Positions 43,726 to 51,247 of a stretch of 64,000 bases of DNA are shown one piece after another; positions within the stretch are counted from its first letter, which is position 1, and each line of letters opens with the position of its first letter. Under the pieces are notes generated by a model that made no database searches, had not been told where the DNA came from, and saw only the letters and a list, made by a program, of their open reading frames with translations. The position numbers and the translations under genes were made by a program. The stretch spans positions 3,968,001 through 4,032,000 of the forward strand of contig AP012044.1 in the NCBI GenBank assembly GCA_000283575.1, in the 5' to 3' direction. Origin of the DNA: Oscillibacter valericigenes Sjm18-20. GTDB taxonomy: Bacteria; Bacillota; Clostridia; Oscillospirales; Oscillospiraceae.

Positions 43726-44010
43726 AATCCTTGATTTACCTTGTCTTTTCGGCATTCTGTTTTTTTCACAACCCCGGAAGCGACTCCACGGACCGGAATC
43801 CGACCCCGGTGAAAAACGTCCCCGACCCGCGTTGCGGGGCGGTGTGAGCTGGAGCGGGGGCGCTTTACGACCCCGCTCCTTTAACCCGCATCATTTTCGA
43901 CCCCATGGTTCACCGTAAGCTCCGGAACCTCCGCAGGGCGGTTGTCTGACTGCCGGATTTCCGCACACAGCTCCAACACGGGGCGCAACCGTTTTGATGG
44001 TGTAAACCGT
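43714..44010. other. Candidate origin of transfer (oriT)
   Basis: Gene-free DNA just upstream of the relaxosome genes. It holds a 9-base-arm inverted repeat GGAGCGGGG / CCCCGCTCC (43851-43879, loop with GCGCTTTACG), a smaller CCCGC / GCGGG hairpin at about 43826, and four direct copies of CGACCCC (43714, 43801, 43868, 43898). Position and structure suggest oriT; the nick site is not identified. Confidence 0.45.
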
Positions 44011-44225
44011 GCCATCCTGTGGGGAAAACGCGGCACAGGGGCACATGGGCGGCAACGCGGGCTTTCTTTCATGCCTGCTGTGTCATATTCAGGTTAATGT
44101 CCAGCGTATTGCACGCCTGCTCACTGGCGGTATCATATTTGTAGAAAATTTCTCCTTTGATTTGATATCTCTTTGGCGACTGCAGCGCGAACGGCAGAGA
44201 GAAAAATAGTGAGCCCGTATTCCTG

Positions 44226-44408
44226 TCATAGAGCTGCTTTTTGGCCCTGTTGGTCAAGGGCTTCCCGGACTCTGGCGGGAACATGCTTTTCATAGAGATC
44301 CTGAAGCAGGGCCTCCAGTCCGGCCTGTAGTTTTTCGTCCTCCATATGCTTCCTGAGAGCACGCAGCTTTTCGCTGCTATACCGGATTTGAACAGTGGAT
44401 GTTTTCAT
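44226..44408 (-). CDS. Small DUF6103-like protein
   Basis: 60 residues. MKTSTVQIRYSSEKLRALR, then EALLQDLYEKHVPARVREAL. It resembles the N-terminal part of the protein at 45715, sharing the pattern (Y/F)xxEKLxALR..Y.K.VPAxVRE. ATG 44408 follows GGAAAGGAAG. DNA-binding accessory is a guess. Confidence 0.72.
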   Translation of the reverse strand: MKTSTVQIRYSSEKLRALRKHMEDEKLQAGLEALLQDLYEKHVPARVREALDQQGQKAAL

Positions 44409-44456
44409 ACATGATTGCTTCCTTTCCGTATTTATCTTTGAAACAATAGCCATGAT

Positions 44457-44502
44457 GGTATACTTTCCGGAATCCGACATGGCGGCACCGGCAAAGTATA
44501 CC
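44457..44502. repeat. Inverted repeat after parR
   Basis: GGTATACTTT...AAAGTATACC (10-base perfect arms) extended by CCGG/CCGG. It lies between parR and the DUF6103-like gene, so it could be a centromere site or a transcription stop. Confidence 0.65.
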
Positions 44503-44509
44503 TACTTGG

Positions 44510-44794
44510 TTACAAATCCTCCAGCGCATTTACAAGACTGTCGGGGAGATCGCTCAGCTGAACACCAGCTTCAGGATTTTCCGTCCGGGTAGTCAGTTGC
44601 AGATTCTTCAGTTCCTCCCGGATGATCTGCCGGACAGCCTGTTCCAGTTGTTCTGTCCGGCTTGCTTCCAGAATACTGGACACCACAAATTCGGTCCGCT
44701 GTCGGGCCGCCTGGCTGCAATAGATTGCCTCGGCCTCCCGGTGCCTGGGATTATCCATATCAAACGAGAGAAAATACCTTTTTCTGTTTCCCAT
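44510..44794 (-). CDS. parR: ParR-like centromere-binding protein
   Basis: 94 residues, RKRYFLSFDMDNPRHREAEAIY then TEFVVSSILEA; a short ribbon-helix-helix-like N-terminus and helical body. It starts 6 bases after the ParM gene, the standard ParMR layout. Assignment depends on this context. Confidence 0.75.
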   Translation of the reverse strand: MGNRKRYFLSFDMDNPRHREAEAIYCSQAARQRTEFVVSSILEASRTEQLEQAVRQIIREELKNLQLTTRTENPEAGVQLSDLPDSLVNALEDL

Positions 44795-44800
44795 AGGCGG

Positions 44801-45682
44801 CTACCCCATCAGGAGGCGGTATCCGTCTGCGTTGGCAAAACGGTTCAGGACCGCCACCGTATTCAGGCCGTTACCACGCAGCCGGGACTCCAGAAGCTCG
44901 GCACCTCCGCCTGCAAACACAGTAGGAAGCCTTAAGTCCAAGCCACGTTCCCGCAGAGCGTTTAGCAGCTCCTTGCAGTAGGTGGAGACCTCACACTCCA
45001 CGACTTCTTCGATCTGCCTGCAGTCAGTATGCTGGATTTTTCCACGGATGGCATCGGTAATCAGCACATCCGAAAGAAGGATGCCACTTCGCTGGAGCGT
45101 GTCCTGTATGCGGCTGTACAGATTTATGGTTCCCATACGCAGGCTGGCGCAGCTGGATCTGTCCAGTCTGAAATGATGGACGGTAAGAACATCCACCGTG
45201 TAGCCGCCGATGTCCACCAGCGTGATGCTTCGGTATTCCTTCAGCTGCTGATAGTACCGGCAGAGCGCCGCGTGTCCCTGAGCAAACACCTTACAGTCCG
45301 TGATCCTGCAGCGATAAGCCGTCCCTTCGAACACAAACGAGAGATTGTCCCGCAAAAAGTAGCTGCGGAACGCATCCTTCTGCGTTCCGTAGCTGTCGAT
45401 GGGAAGCCCCACGCCGAGGGCAATTTCCCCATTGGCGGTCCCTGCTTTTTTCATCGCCTCCGCAATGGCCGGAAGCGTCAGGACAAAGGTGTCCTGCTCT
45501 TTGGTTTTGTCCTGCTGGAAGCGCAGGCGGCGTTCTCCAACAGCGTAATAGCTGCCCTCATAAAACAGCTGCATTTCCGGCGTAATGAATTCCTTGTCGC
45601 TCACCGCGTAACCGGAGGCGTAGAGCATCCCCAAGGATGATTTGGTGTTGTAATTTCCGTTGTCCACGCCGAGCTTAATCAT
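44801..45682 (-). CDS. parM: ParM/StbA-family actin-like ATPase
   Basis: 293 residues. Actin-fold phosphate loops: GVDNGNYNTKSS at the N-terminus, LVDIGGYTVDVLTV (about 150) and VFAGGGAELL (about 255). It polymerises to push apart DNA copies and would stabilise the element in its circular, possibly replicating form. A GGAGG site precedes the ATG. Confidence 0.88.
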   Translation of the reverse strand: MIKLGVDNGNYNTKSSLGMLYASGYAVSDKEFITPEMQLFYEGSYYAVGERRLRFQQDKTKEQDTFVLTLPAIAEAMKKAGTANGEIALGVGLPIDSYGTQKDAFRSYFLRDNLSFVFEGTAYRCRITDCKVFAQGHAALCRYYQQLKEYRSITLVDIGGYTVDVLTVHHFRLDRSSCASLRMGTINLYSRIQDTLQRSGILLSDVLITDAIRGKIQHTDCRQIEEVVECEVSTYCKELLNALRERGLDLRLPTVFAGGGAELLESRLRGNGLNTVAVLNRFANADGYRLLMG

Positions 45683-45714
45683 GATTTACTACCTCCTTGT
45701 CTTTTTTCTGCAGA

Positions 45715-46068
45715 TCACATGCTCATGGTCATGCCCTGATTCTCCTGTTCGGCCGAACCTTCAGACTCGGCGGGCGCTTCCGGTACGGTAGGCGCTTCGG
45801 ACGCCGTCTGCCGCTGGCGGCAGGTCTGCCGTGCTGGGCGTTCTCTGGCGCCTGCAGCATGTGCCTGCCGTTGTCCCTGCTGGGCGGAGTCCGGTTCCAT
45901 GCGGCTTTCCACATACTCTCTCACCTGGGCGGGAACTGCTTTTTCATAGGTTTTGTCAAGGTAGCTCTTTAGTTCCTGCTCGATGGACCGCTCTTTCTTA
46001 TCCATAAAAAAGCGGAGAGCGTCAAGCTTCTCCGCAGGGAATGAAACCTTCAGTTCGGTCATACTCAT
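45715..46068 (-). CDS. DUF6103-like protein with SMSM tail
   Basis: 117 residues. The N-terminus ELKVSFPAEKLDALRFFM and KTYEKAVPAQVREYVESRM match the shorter protein at 44226. The C-terminal 55 residues are low-complexity (Glu, Ala, Gln, Ser) and end in AEQENQGMTMSM, closely resembling the tail of the unrelated amidoligase at 49377. Confidence 0.72.
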   Translation of the reverse strand: MSMTELKVSFPAEKLDALRFFMDKKERSIEQELKSYLDKTYEKAVPAQVREYVESRMEPDSAQQGQRQAHAAGARERPARQTCRQRQTASEAPTVPEAPAESEGSAEQENQGMTMSM

Positions 46069-46082
46069 TGTTTTTTTCCTCC

Positions 46083-47246
46083 TTATTCATTGACATAGTT
46101 GATGTACGGAACTTGCAGCCACGCCGACCAGCCGCGGCCTTCGAGCTGAGTTCTGACCACACCGTACTTTGTACCCATTGCTTCGACCACCTGACCATTG
46201 CCGATATAGACGCCGATGTGTCCTGATTTCCATACGGCGAGTCCGGGAGTGTCCGGCATGGTATCCATAGGACCCTTGACAGAAGCGGCCTTGTACATGC
46301 CGTCCGCGCCCACATCCGGCATTCCGTTGGAACCGTATTCAATGGTTTTCGTTTCTGAATTAAACCAGCCGTAGCTTTTAATTAGGCCGACGCAGTCTGT
46401 GGTTCTGCTACCCAGCCAGTTTTCACGGATAAAAGTCGCGTAATTGCCAACGCCATCCGGGTACTGCCGAAGCTTGTACGCAAACAGCGACTCCGTAAGG
46501 ACATCGCCGTAAGTGCCCCAAACATACCCCCAGCCGGAGTCATAGGCATTTTCAGCGTAAGCAGCCAGATCCAGATTGTTTTTCGTTTCCGGGTGGAGCA
46601 GAGCCAGCCCGTCCAAAGGGACGCCGCTGCCGCCGCCATGTTCGATTTCACCGTCATACGATCCGGCACCGCCGAAGGCGATCTTCTCATAGATTTTCTG
46701 CGCGTTGGTTTTATCGTCGCTGCTTACCGCGATGCCTGACGCGATTAGATTACCGTATGCTGTATTCAGGCTTGCCGGAACAGCGATTGTCTCACCGTCG
46801 GAGTTTGTCTCGTAAGTAATAAAGCATTCCACAAAATCACAGGCATCTGCTCCAGACAGCGACAGGTGATCGGCGCCGAAATACAGAGCATAAAAAATGG
46901 ACTTTACGCGGACATTGTCCAGCGTTCCACCATCCATTTCCGCTTCCGCATCAGACACCGCCTGATCCAGCGCGGCGAAACAGCCTTGCATGTCATCAAC
47001 GTGGGCGGTAAACTCAACCGGCATGGAGGACGAGGAAACGCCACCGTTAAAGCAAAGTTCAACGGCGGCGTTATTGTGCTGGGATGTTCCGGAGAGCAGG
47101 CTCATGATAATCACGATAATTAATATAAACGGAGTCAGGACGGCGGCGATCACAATGCCGACCGCTTTCCTCGTCCGCTTGTCGGTAACGACAGAAACGG
47201 CAGCTTTCACCGCCAAGCCGATTGCGGGACCAGCCAAGGATATCAT
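46083..47246 (-). CDS. NlpC/P60 cell-wall hydrolase of the mating apparatus
   Basis: 387 residues. One membrane anchor (about 28-50); the extracellular C-terminus is an NlpC/P60 domain with nucleophile in SRTTDCVGLIKSYGW and histidine in SGHIGVYIGNG. It opens peptidoglycan for the conjugation channel, the role of VirB1. It follows the VirB4 block in transfer direction with cargo in between. Confidence 0.88.
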   Translation of the reverse strand: MISLAGPAIGLAVKAAVSVVTDKRTRKAVGIVIAAVLTPFILIIVIIMSLLSGTSQHNNAAVELCFNGGVSSSSMPVEFTAHVDDMQGCFAALDQAVSDAEAEMDGGTLDNVRVKSIFYALYFGADHLSLSGADACDFVECFITYETNSDGETIAVPASLNTAYGNLIASGIAVSSDDKTNAQKIYEKIAFGGAGSYDGEIEHGGGSGVPLDGLALLHPETKNNLDLAAYAENAYDSGWGYVWGTYGDVLTESLFAYKLRQYPDGVGNYATFIRENWLGSRTTDCVGLIKSYGWFNSETKTIEYGSNGMPDVGADGMYKAASVKGPMDTMPDTPGLAVWKSGHIGVYIGNGQVVEAMGTKYGVVRTQLEGRGWSAWLQVPYINYVNE

Positions 47247-47271
47247 CTTCTTTCTTTTGAAATTTTTCCAT

Positions 47272-47321
47272 GAAAAAAGCCGGGCGCGTTGAAAGCAAAT
47301 GCTTTACAGCGTCCGGCTTAA
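47272..47321 (-). terminator. Terminator before the NlpC/P60 gene
   Basis: Reverse strand hairpin GCCGGACGC / GCGCCCGGC with TTTTTTC, about 25 bases before the start codon. Confidence 0.8.
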
Positions 47322-47357
47322 TATGACGACAGGCACGGTTTCTGCCGTGCCTGTCCT

Positions 47358-47675
47358 TTATGGATGTTCGGTTTTGAATCGATGCAGAAGAGCGATGACT
47401 GCCCGAAGATCATCCTCGCTCATACTTTTCATCGCTTCCACAGCTTCATGGATCAGCGCGGGGTTGCTCGTATCCGTGTCAAAAAACTCGCTCGGCGTGA
47501 TTCCCAGGTATTCACACATATATAGAAACTCTGAAATGGACGGCAGCGACCGCCCGGAGGAAATACTTTGAATGTATCCTTTGCTTTTTCCCATGTCCGT
47601 ACTCATTTTGTACTCAGAGACGCCTTTTTTTAACCGCAGCTGGGTCATCCGCTGGCGAATAAAGCTTTCATCCAT
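47358..47675 (-). CDS. XRE-family regulator 2
   Basis: 105 residues. Helix-turn-helix (MTQLRLKKGVSEYKMSTDMG, YIQSISSGRSLPSISEFLYM) and a helical tail. ATG 47675 follows GAGGTGA. Divergent from the second SLOG gene. Confidence 0.88.
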   Translation of the reverse strand: MDESFIRQRMTQLRLKKGVSEYKMSTDMGKSKGYIQSISSGRSLPSISEFLYMCEYLGITPSEFFDTDTSNPALIHEAVEAMKSMSEDDLRAVIALLHRFKTEHP

Positions 47676-47703
47676 TCCGTTCACCTCGATATAATAAGAA
47701 TAC

Positions 47704-47801
47704 ACCGATTAAATCGGTCAATTTACCACTTGAATTGCCGATTAAATTAGTAATATACTATTATTAGTACCTATTTAATTGTTATTCATTTGATTTAATC
47801 A
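47704..47801. promoter_or_regulatory. Operator cluster between XRE 2 and SLOG 2
   Basis: 15-base palindrome ACCGATT-A-AATCGGT (47704-47718), a related site GCCGATTAAATTA near 47737, and TGATTTAATCA near 47791. These are likely XRE binding sites in the divergent promoter region. Confidence 0.65.
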
Positions 47802-47822
47802 GTAGTTTTAGGTGGTGAAAGA

Positions 47823-48338
47823 ATGAATTACCGTAATCAAACCTGCTGTTTTACCGGGCATCGAACACTGCCGGAAGAAAAGCTCCCCGCAATCAGAACC
47901 CGGCTCTATGGTGCTGTGGAGCGGCTGGTTCGGCGGGGTGTTGTCTATTTTGGAGCAGGTGGCGCGCTTGGATTCGATACGCTTGCGGCACAGGTAGTTT
48001 TGAAAATCCGGAAGAAATATCCGGAAGTGAGACTGATTCTAGTGCTTCCATGCAGGAACCAAACACGAGGCTGGACGGCCGACTCGGTGGCCGTCTATGA
48101 TGCAATCTGTGCGGCGGCCGACAAGGTGGTCTATATTGCGGATGCCTACCGCAAAGGGTGTATGCACGAGCGCAACCGGCACTTGGTGGATGAAAGCGGG
48201 CAATGTATCTGCTATCTGACGAAAAACTGCGGAGGTACGGCGTATACTGTAAATTACGCCAGGAGCAAGGGCATGCCGGTCTTTAATCTTGCGGCACCGG
48301 ACGCAACGGAGGTGCAGCATGTATCGGGCAACTTATGA
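47823..48338 (+). CDS. SLOG-domain (YpsA/DUF1273-like) protein 2
   Basis: 171 residues. TCCFTGHRTLPEEKL and YFGAGGALGFDTLAAQVVL are diagnostic of the YpsA/DUF1273 branch of the SLOG fold. Better conserved than the copy at 33416. It overlaps the next gene by 20 bases. Confidence 0.88.
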   Translation: MNYRNQTCCFTGHRTLPEEKLPAIRTRLYGAVERLVRRGVVYFGAGGALGFDTLAAQVVLKIRKKYPEVRLILVLPCRNQTRGWTADSVAVYDAICAAADKVVYIADAYRKGCMHERNRHLVDESGQCICYLTKNCGGTAYTVNYARSKGMPVFNLAAPDATEVQHVSGNL

Positions 48339-48810
48339 CTATTACACCGCTGAAAAACAGCATATGGAACGGATCGAGAAGGAGCTGGCGGCAAGGTCCG
48401 CGGAGAAGCTCGCTGCCGATGAGGAGGCCGCACGTCTGTCTTTTCAGAGGATTATGGAAAAATATAAACAGCACGAAGCGTCACATAAAAGAATCCCCAA
48501 TGAAAAACGCTATTCTGAATTTTTGTGCATCTCCGAGCTGATGCGAGAATATACGGCTCTCCATAATGGGAAGATTACCATCAGCGCCGAGGAGGGGGGG
48601 CTTGGCGTTATTGAAATGAGTTTTGATTATGTCATTCATTCCGAATTGGACAGTTCCCATTCACACCGTCTGCTCGGGCTGCTGTTTCGGAAATACGAGC
48701 AAACAAACATATTTGCCGTCGACGGATGTGTTGTGATACAGGTCTTTCAGGAGCTCTACGACGAGATTAACACGGATTCTCAGAGCAACGGGAACAGCCC
48801 GGCTGAGTAG
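48319..48810 (+). CDS. Hypothetical protein coupled to SLOG 2
   Basis: 163 residues. The N-terminal 60 residues form a charged coiled coil; a mixed C-terminal domain includes VIEMSFDYVIHSELD. GGAGGTG lies inside the SLOG gene before its ATG. No family recognised. Confidence 0.72.
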   Translation: MYRATYDYYTAEKQHMERIEKELAARSAEKLAADEEAARLSFQRIMEKYKQHEASHKRIPNEKRYSEFLCISELMREYTALHNGKITISAEEGGLGVIEMSFDYVIHSELDSSHSHRLLGLLFRKYEQTNIFAVDGCVVIQVFQELYDEINTDSQSNGNSPAE

Positions 48811-48856
48811 ACAGTCTGTAAAGCCCCCGCTGGCAAACTGCCCGGACACCAAGCAG

Positions 48857-49360
48857 TTACCACCACTTCTGGCCGAACAAAGAACCCTGCTCCGGTTCCG
48901 CTTCCTGCTGCTCCTGTGCCAGCCAGATGGATTTCTCCACTGCCTGCTCTAAAAAATCCGTATCAAAGCCGGAGGTACGGTAGCCGTCCAGAATGGTGTT
49001 CAGGTAATAATCGGACGGCGCTCCGAGTGGGTGCCCGTCATTCATGATGTAAATCATCGCGGAAGTTGATTTTCCGTTCAGCTCCACCGGGAGGATCTCC
49101 TTGCGGTAAAAATGAGGATAGCCTTCGTACCGGTCGAGAGCCTGATGATCGCATTCATTCAGATTCCACAGAAGAACAGGGACGCTGGAGTCCCTGAGCG
49201 GTTCCACGGTGGCAACGGCACCGTGTCGCGCGCCCCGGAATAACAGTTCATAACCCCTGATTTCACTGGCGCCGATCACCTTTGCGGTGGGACAGCGCTG
49301 TGCCATCTGCGGAAAATTCAGGTTACTGCCGTAGGCAATATACAAAGTATCTGATTTCAT
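48857..49360 (-). CDS. GGCT/AIG2-like gamma-glutamylcyclotransferase-fold protein
   Basis: 167 residues. Substrate loop YIAYGSNLN and later LDRYEGYPHFYRKE give the catalytic glutamate expected for gamma-glutamylamine or gamma-glutamyl cyclotransferases. It lies 16 bases after the amidoligase gene, an association known for amidoligases. It may remove or process gamma-glutamyl linkages made by its neighbour. Confidence 0.85.
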   Translation of the reverse strand: MKSDTLYIAYGSNLNFPQMAQRCPTAKVIGASEIRGYELLFRGARHGAVATVEPLRDSSVPVLLWNLNECDHQALDRYEGYPHFYRKEILPVELNGKSTSAMIYIMNDGHPLGAPSDYYLNTILDGYRTSGFDTDFLEQAVEKSIWLAQEQQEAEPEQGSLFGQKWW

Positions 49361-49376
49361 ATGATTGTTCCTCCTT

Positions 49377-50419
49377 TTACATAGACATGGAAATGCCGGG
49401 GCTTTGTTGTTCAGCTCCGGCTTCTTCCTGTTCATTTTCAGTTGTTTGTTCCGTCGCCGCTTGCCCGGCTTCGGCCAGCTCTTTTTCTTTTTTCTGTCTT
49501 AACCGTTCCTTTTGCCGCAGAGCCTGTTCCGGGCCTTTCCACGCAATGCATCCATCCAGATGTTCCAGCAGGTGGAGCCGGGCCGTTTTAAATTCATCCC
49601 CGATCAGCCCCAGCCGCAGGAGCCAGGTGCGGAAGGTATATTTTTCATTGGTGCTGTGCGTCTTCTGGCGGCTGGCGCATTTTTGATTCAGGGCCTGCGC
49701 GGAAATGGCGAGGCAGAACTGGATATATGCCTTGATTTTTCCGGCATGTGTTGTGGAATTGAAGAGCCGGAACTCAATCGTGCCCTTCTGGAACACGGAA
49801 TGCAGGTTCAGGCAGTGGTAGCGGCTGTTGTCATAGTGTTCGTAACTACGGGACGCCCCGCCGTACCAGATGCGGCTGACCTCATCAAGCGTTTTGGGCT
49901 TCTTCCGGTTGATTTCATCAAGGAAGCTCTGCTCCACCTTTTTACAATACTGCCGTTCCCGCGCCACCTCCACCTGCATGGCCTTATAGATCAAATCCTC
50001 TTTGGACGCCATAATATTGGTGATATTGCGGAGTGTTTTCGCATCGTGCGGCGAGGCGTCTACATGAATATGGATGCCGCAGGATTTATTTACCAGCATC
50101 CCGGCCCCGCGCAGTTTCCGCACCAGCTCCTGTATCGTTTCGATATCCCCGTAGTGGCAGATGGGACTGACCATTTCCACGCTGTAGTTGCTGTCGGCGG
50201 AAACGATCTGCCGTCCTATTTTTTCTGTGTATCGATGCTGCCGTCGCTCATAAATTTCCATTGACGCCCTTCACTGTCCAACGTTGAATAGATGCCGTAA
50301 TAAGTACCGTCAAAATGGGTGGGCGAACCGAAATGCTCGGCGGCCACCTCCGCCGCTCTCTGCCGGGTAAGGCCGGTCATTTCCACCTCAATTCCGAACC
50401 GCTGCTCCTTCATGTCCAT
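49377..50419 (-). pseudogene. Amidoligase split by a frameshift
   Basis: Part 1 (50419-50216) starts MDMKEQRFGIEVEMTG and stops after DGSIDTQKK. Part 2 continues one base back in TEKIGRQIVSADSNYSVEMVSP, CGIHIHVDAS and FRLFNSTTHAGKI to 49377. Together they form one amidoligase (Pfam amidoligase_2, glutamine-synthetase-like COOH-NH2 ligase). The break falls at AGAAAAAATAG, so it may be an indel, a sequencing slip, or -1 slippage. The C-terminus ends in SPGISMSM. Confidence 0.82.
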
Positions 50420-50458
50420 ATAGTCTTTTTCACCTCCCAAAATAAGGCTGGTACAGTA

Positions 50459-51247
50459 TTAGTCACCATCGTAGCAGCCACATGGCATATCGGTTTCGGG
50501 AAACATCCAGCACATGGCGGTTTGGTTTTTGTCCGCCTCCACAAAGTCCTGCCATGACCAATCCCGCCCAAGCCCTTTTACGCGGATGAGGTTTGGTTTT
50601 GCGCCGTTTTCGATGGCGATGGCCCGGTCATATAAATCCCGGTGCTGGTGATAAAGGGTACGGATTTCACTCTTTTTCATGCTGGGACAGAAGAAGCAGG
50701 AGGACTTGCCGGGCAGCGGCAAACCCTCCTGCTTGATTGTTACAATACAATCCTCCCTGAACCAGCCCCAATCAATGAGCGGATATTCCTTTTTATATTT
50801 CTTATCCTGCATGTCATAGACAATGGCATGATCACGCCGCCGTTCCTCTCCGGCATCAAAGCCGATAAATTTCGTAACGCGCCCGCCATGCTTCCATACG
50901 TCCAGACAGGGCTGGTAGTGGTTGCAGAATTTGTCCTGCGGGCCTACCTTGTGTTTCAGCGAACATTTTTTATAGCCATAGGCGATGGCCGGCAGAGTTC
51001 CGGAGCGGAGGCATTCATCCTCCAGTGTCAGGCGGTCGCCGTTTTGGTCCGTATATTCTACCGGCGTGATTTCCGGCATCCCATGCTCCGAAAGCCATCG
51101 GTTCATAACGGGAAGGTAATCATAGGTATGCGGTTGTTCGCACCCTGTATCCGAAAAAAGAATCAGATCCACGGGAATGTCCCTTTGCTGCAGACCGATC
51201 AGCATGGCGGTGCTGTTGGTGCCTCCACCGTATCCGACGATATTCAT
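50459..51247 (-). CDS. PP-loop (PAPS-reductase-like) protein
   Basis: 262 residues. The nucleotide-binding PP-loop is in VGYGGGTNSTAMLIG. Cysteine pairs KSSCFFCPSMKK and PCGCYDGD could bind a metal or iron-sulfur cluster. Similar PAPS-reductase-like proteins in mobile DNA act in DNA or nucleotide modification rather than sulfur assimilation; no reductase partner is present. The ATG overlaps the VirB4 stop (ATGA). Confidence 0.82.
   Translation of the reverse strand: MNIVGYGGGTNSTAMLIGLQQRDIPVDLILFSDTGCEQPHTYDYLPVMNRWLSEHGMPEITPVEYTDQNGDRLTLEDECLRSGTLPAIAYGYKKCSLKHKVGPQDKFCNHYQPCLDVWKHGGRVTKFIGFDAGEERRRDHAIVYDMQDKKYKKEYPLIDWGWFREDCIVTIKQEGLPLPGKSSCFFCPSMKKSEIRTLYHQHRDLYDRAIAIENGAKPNLIRVKGLGRDWSWQDFVEADKNQTAMCWMFPETDMPCGCYDGD

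Noticed and set aside
43881-44072. 63-codon reverse frame in the presumed oriT region
   Set aside because: Composition follows GC-rich non-coding structure; no ribosome site.
44069-44225. Reverse-strand frame ending in KRYQIKGEIFYKYDTASEQA and LDINLNMTQQA
   Set aside because: The sequence looks coding, but I find no start codon with a ribosome site outside the overlapping DUF6103-like gene; left uncalled.
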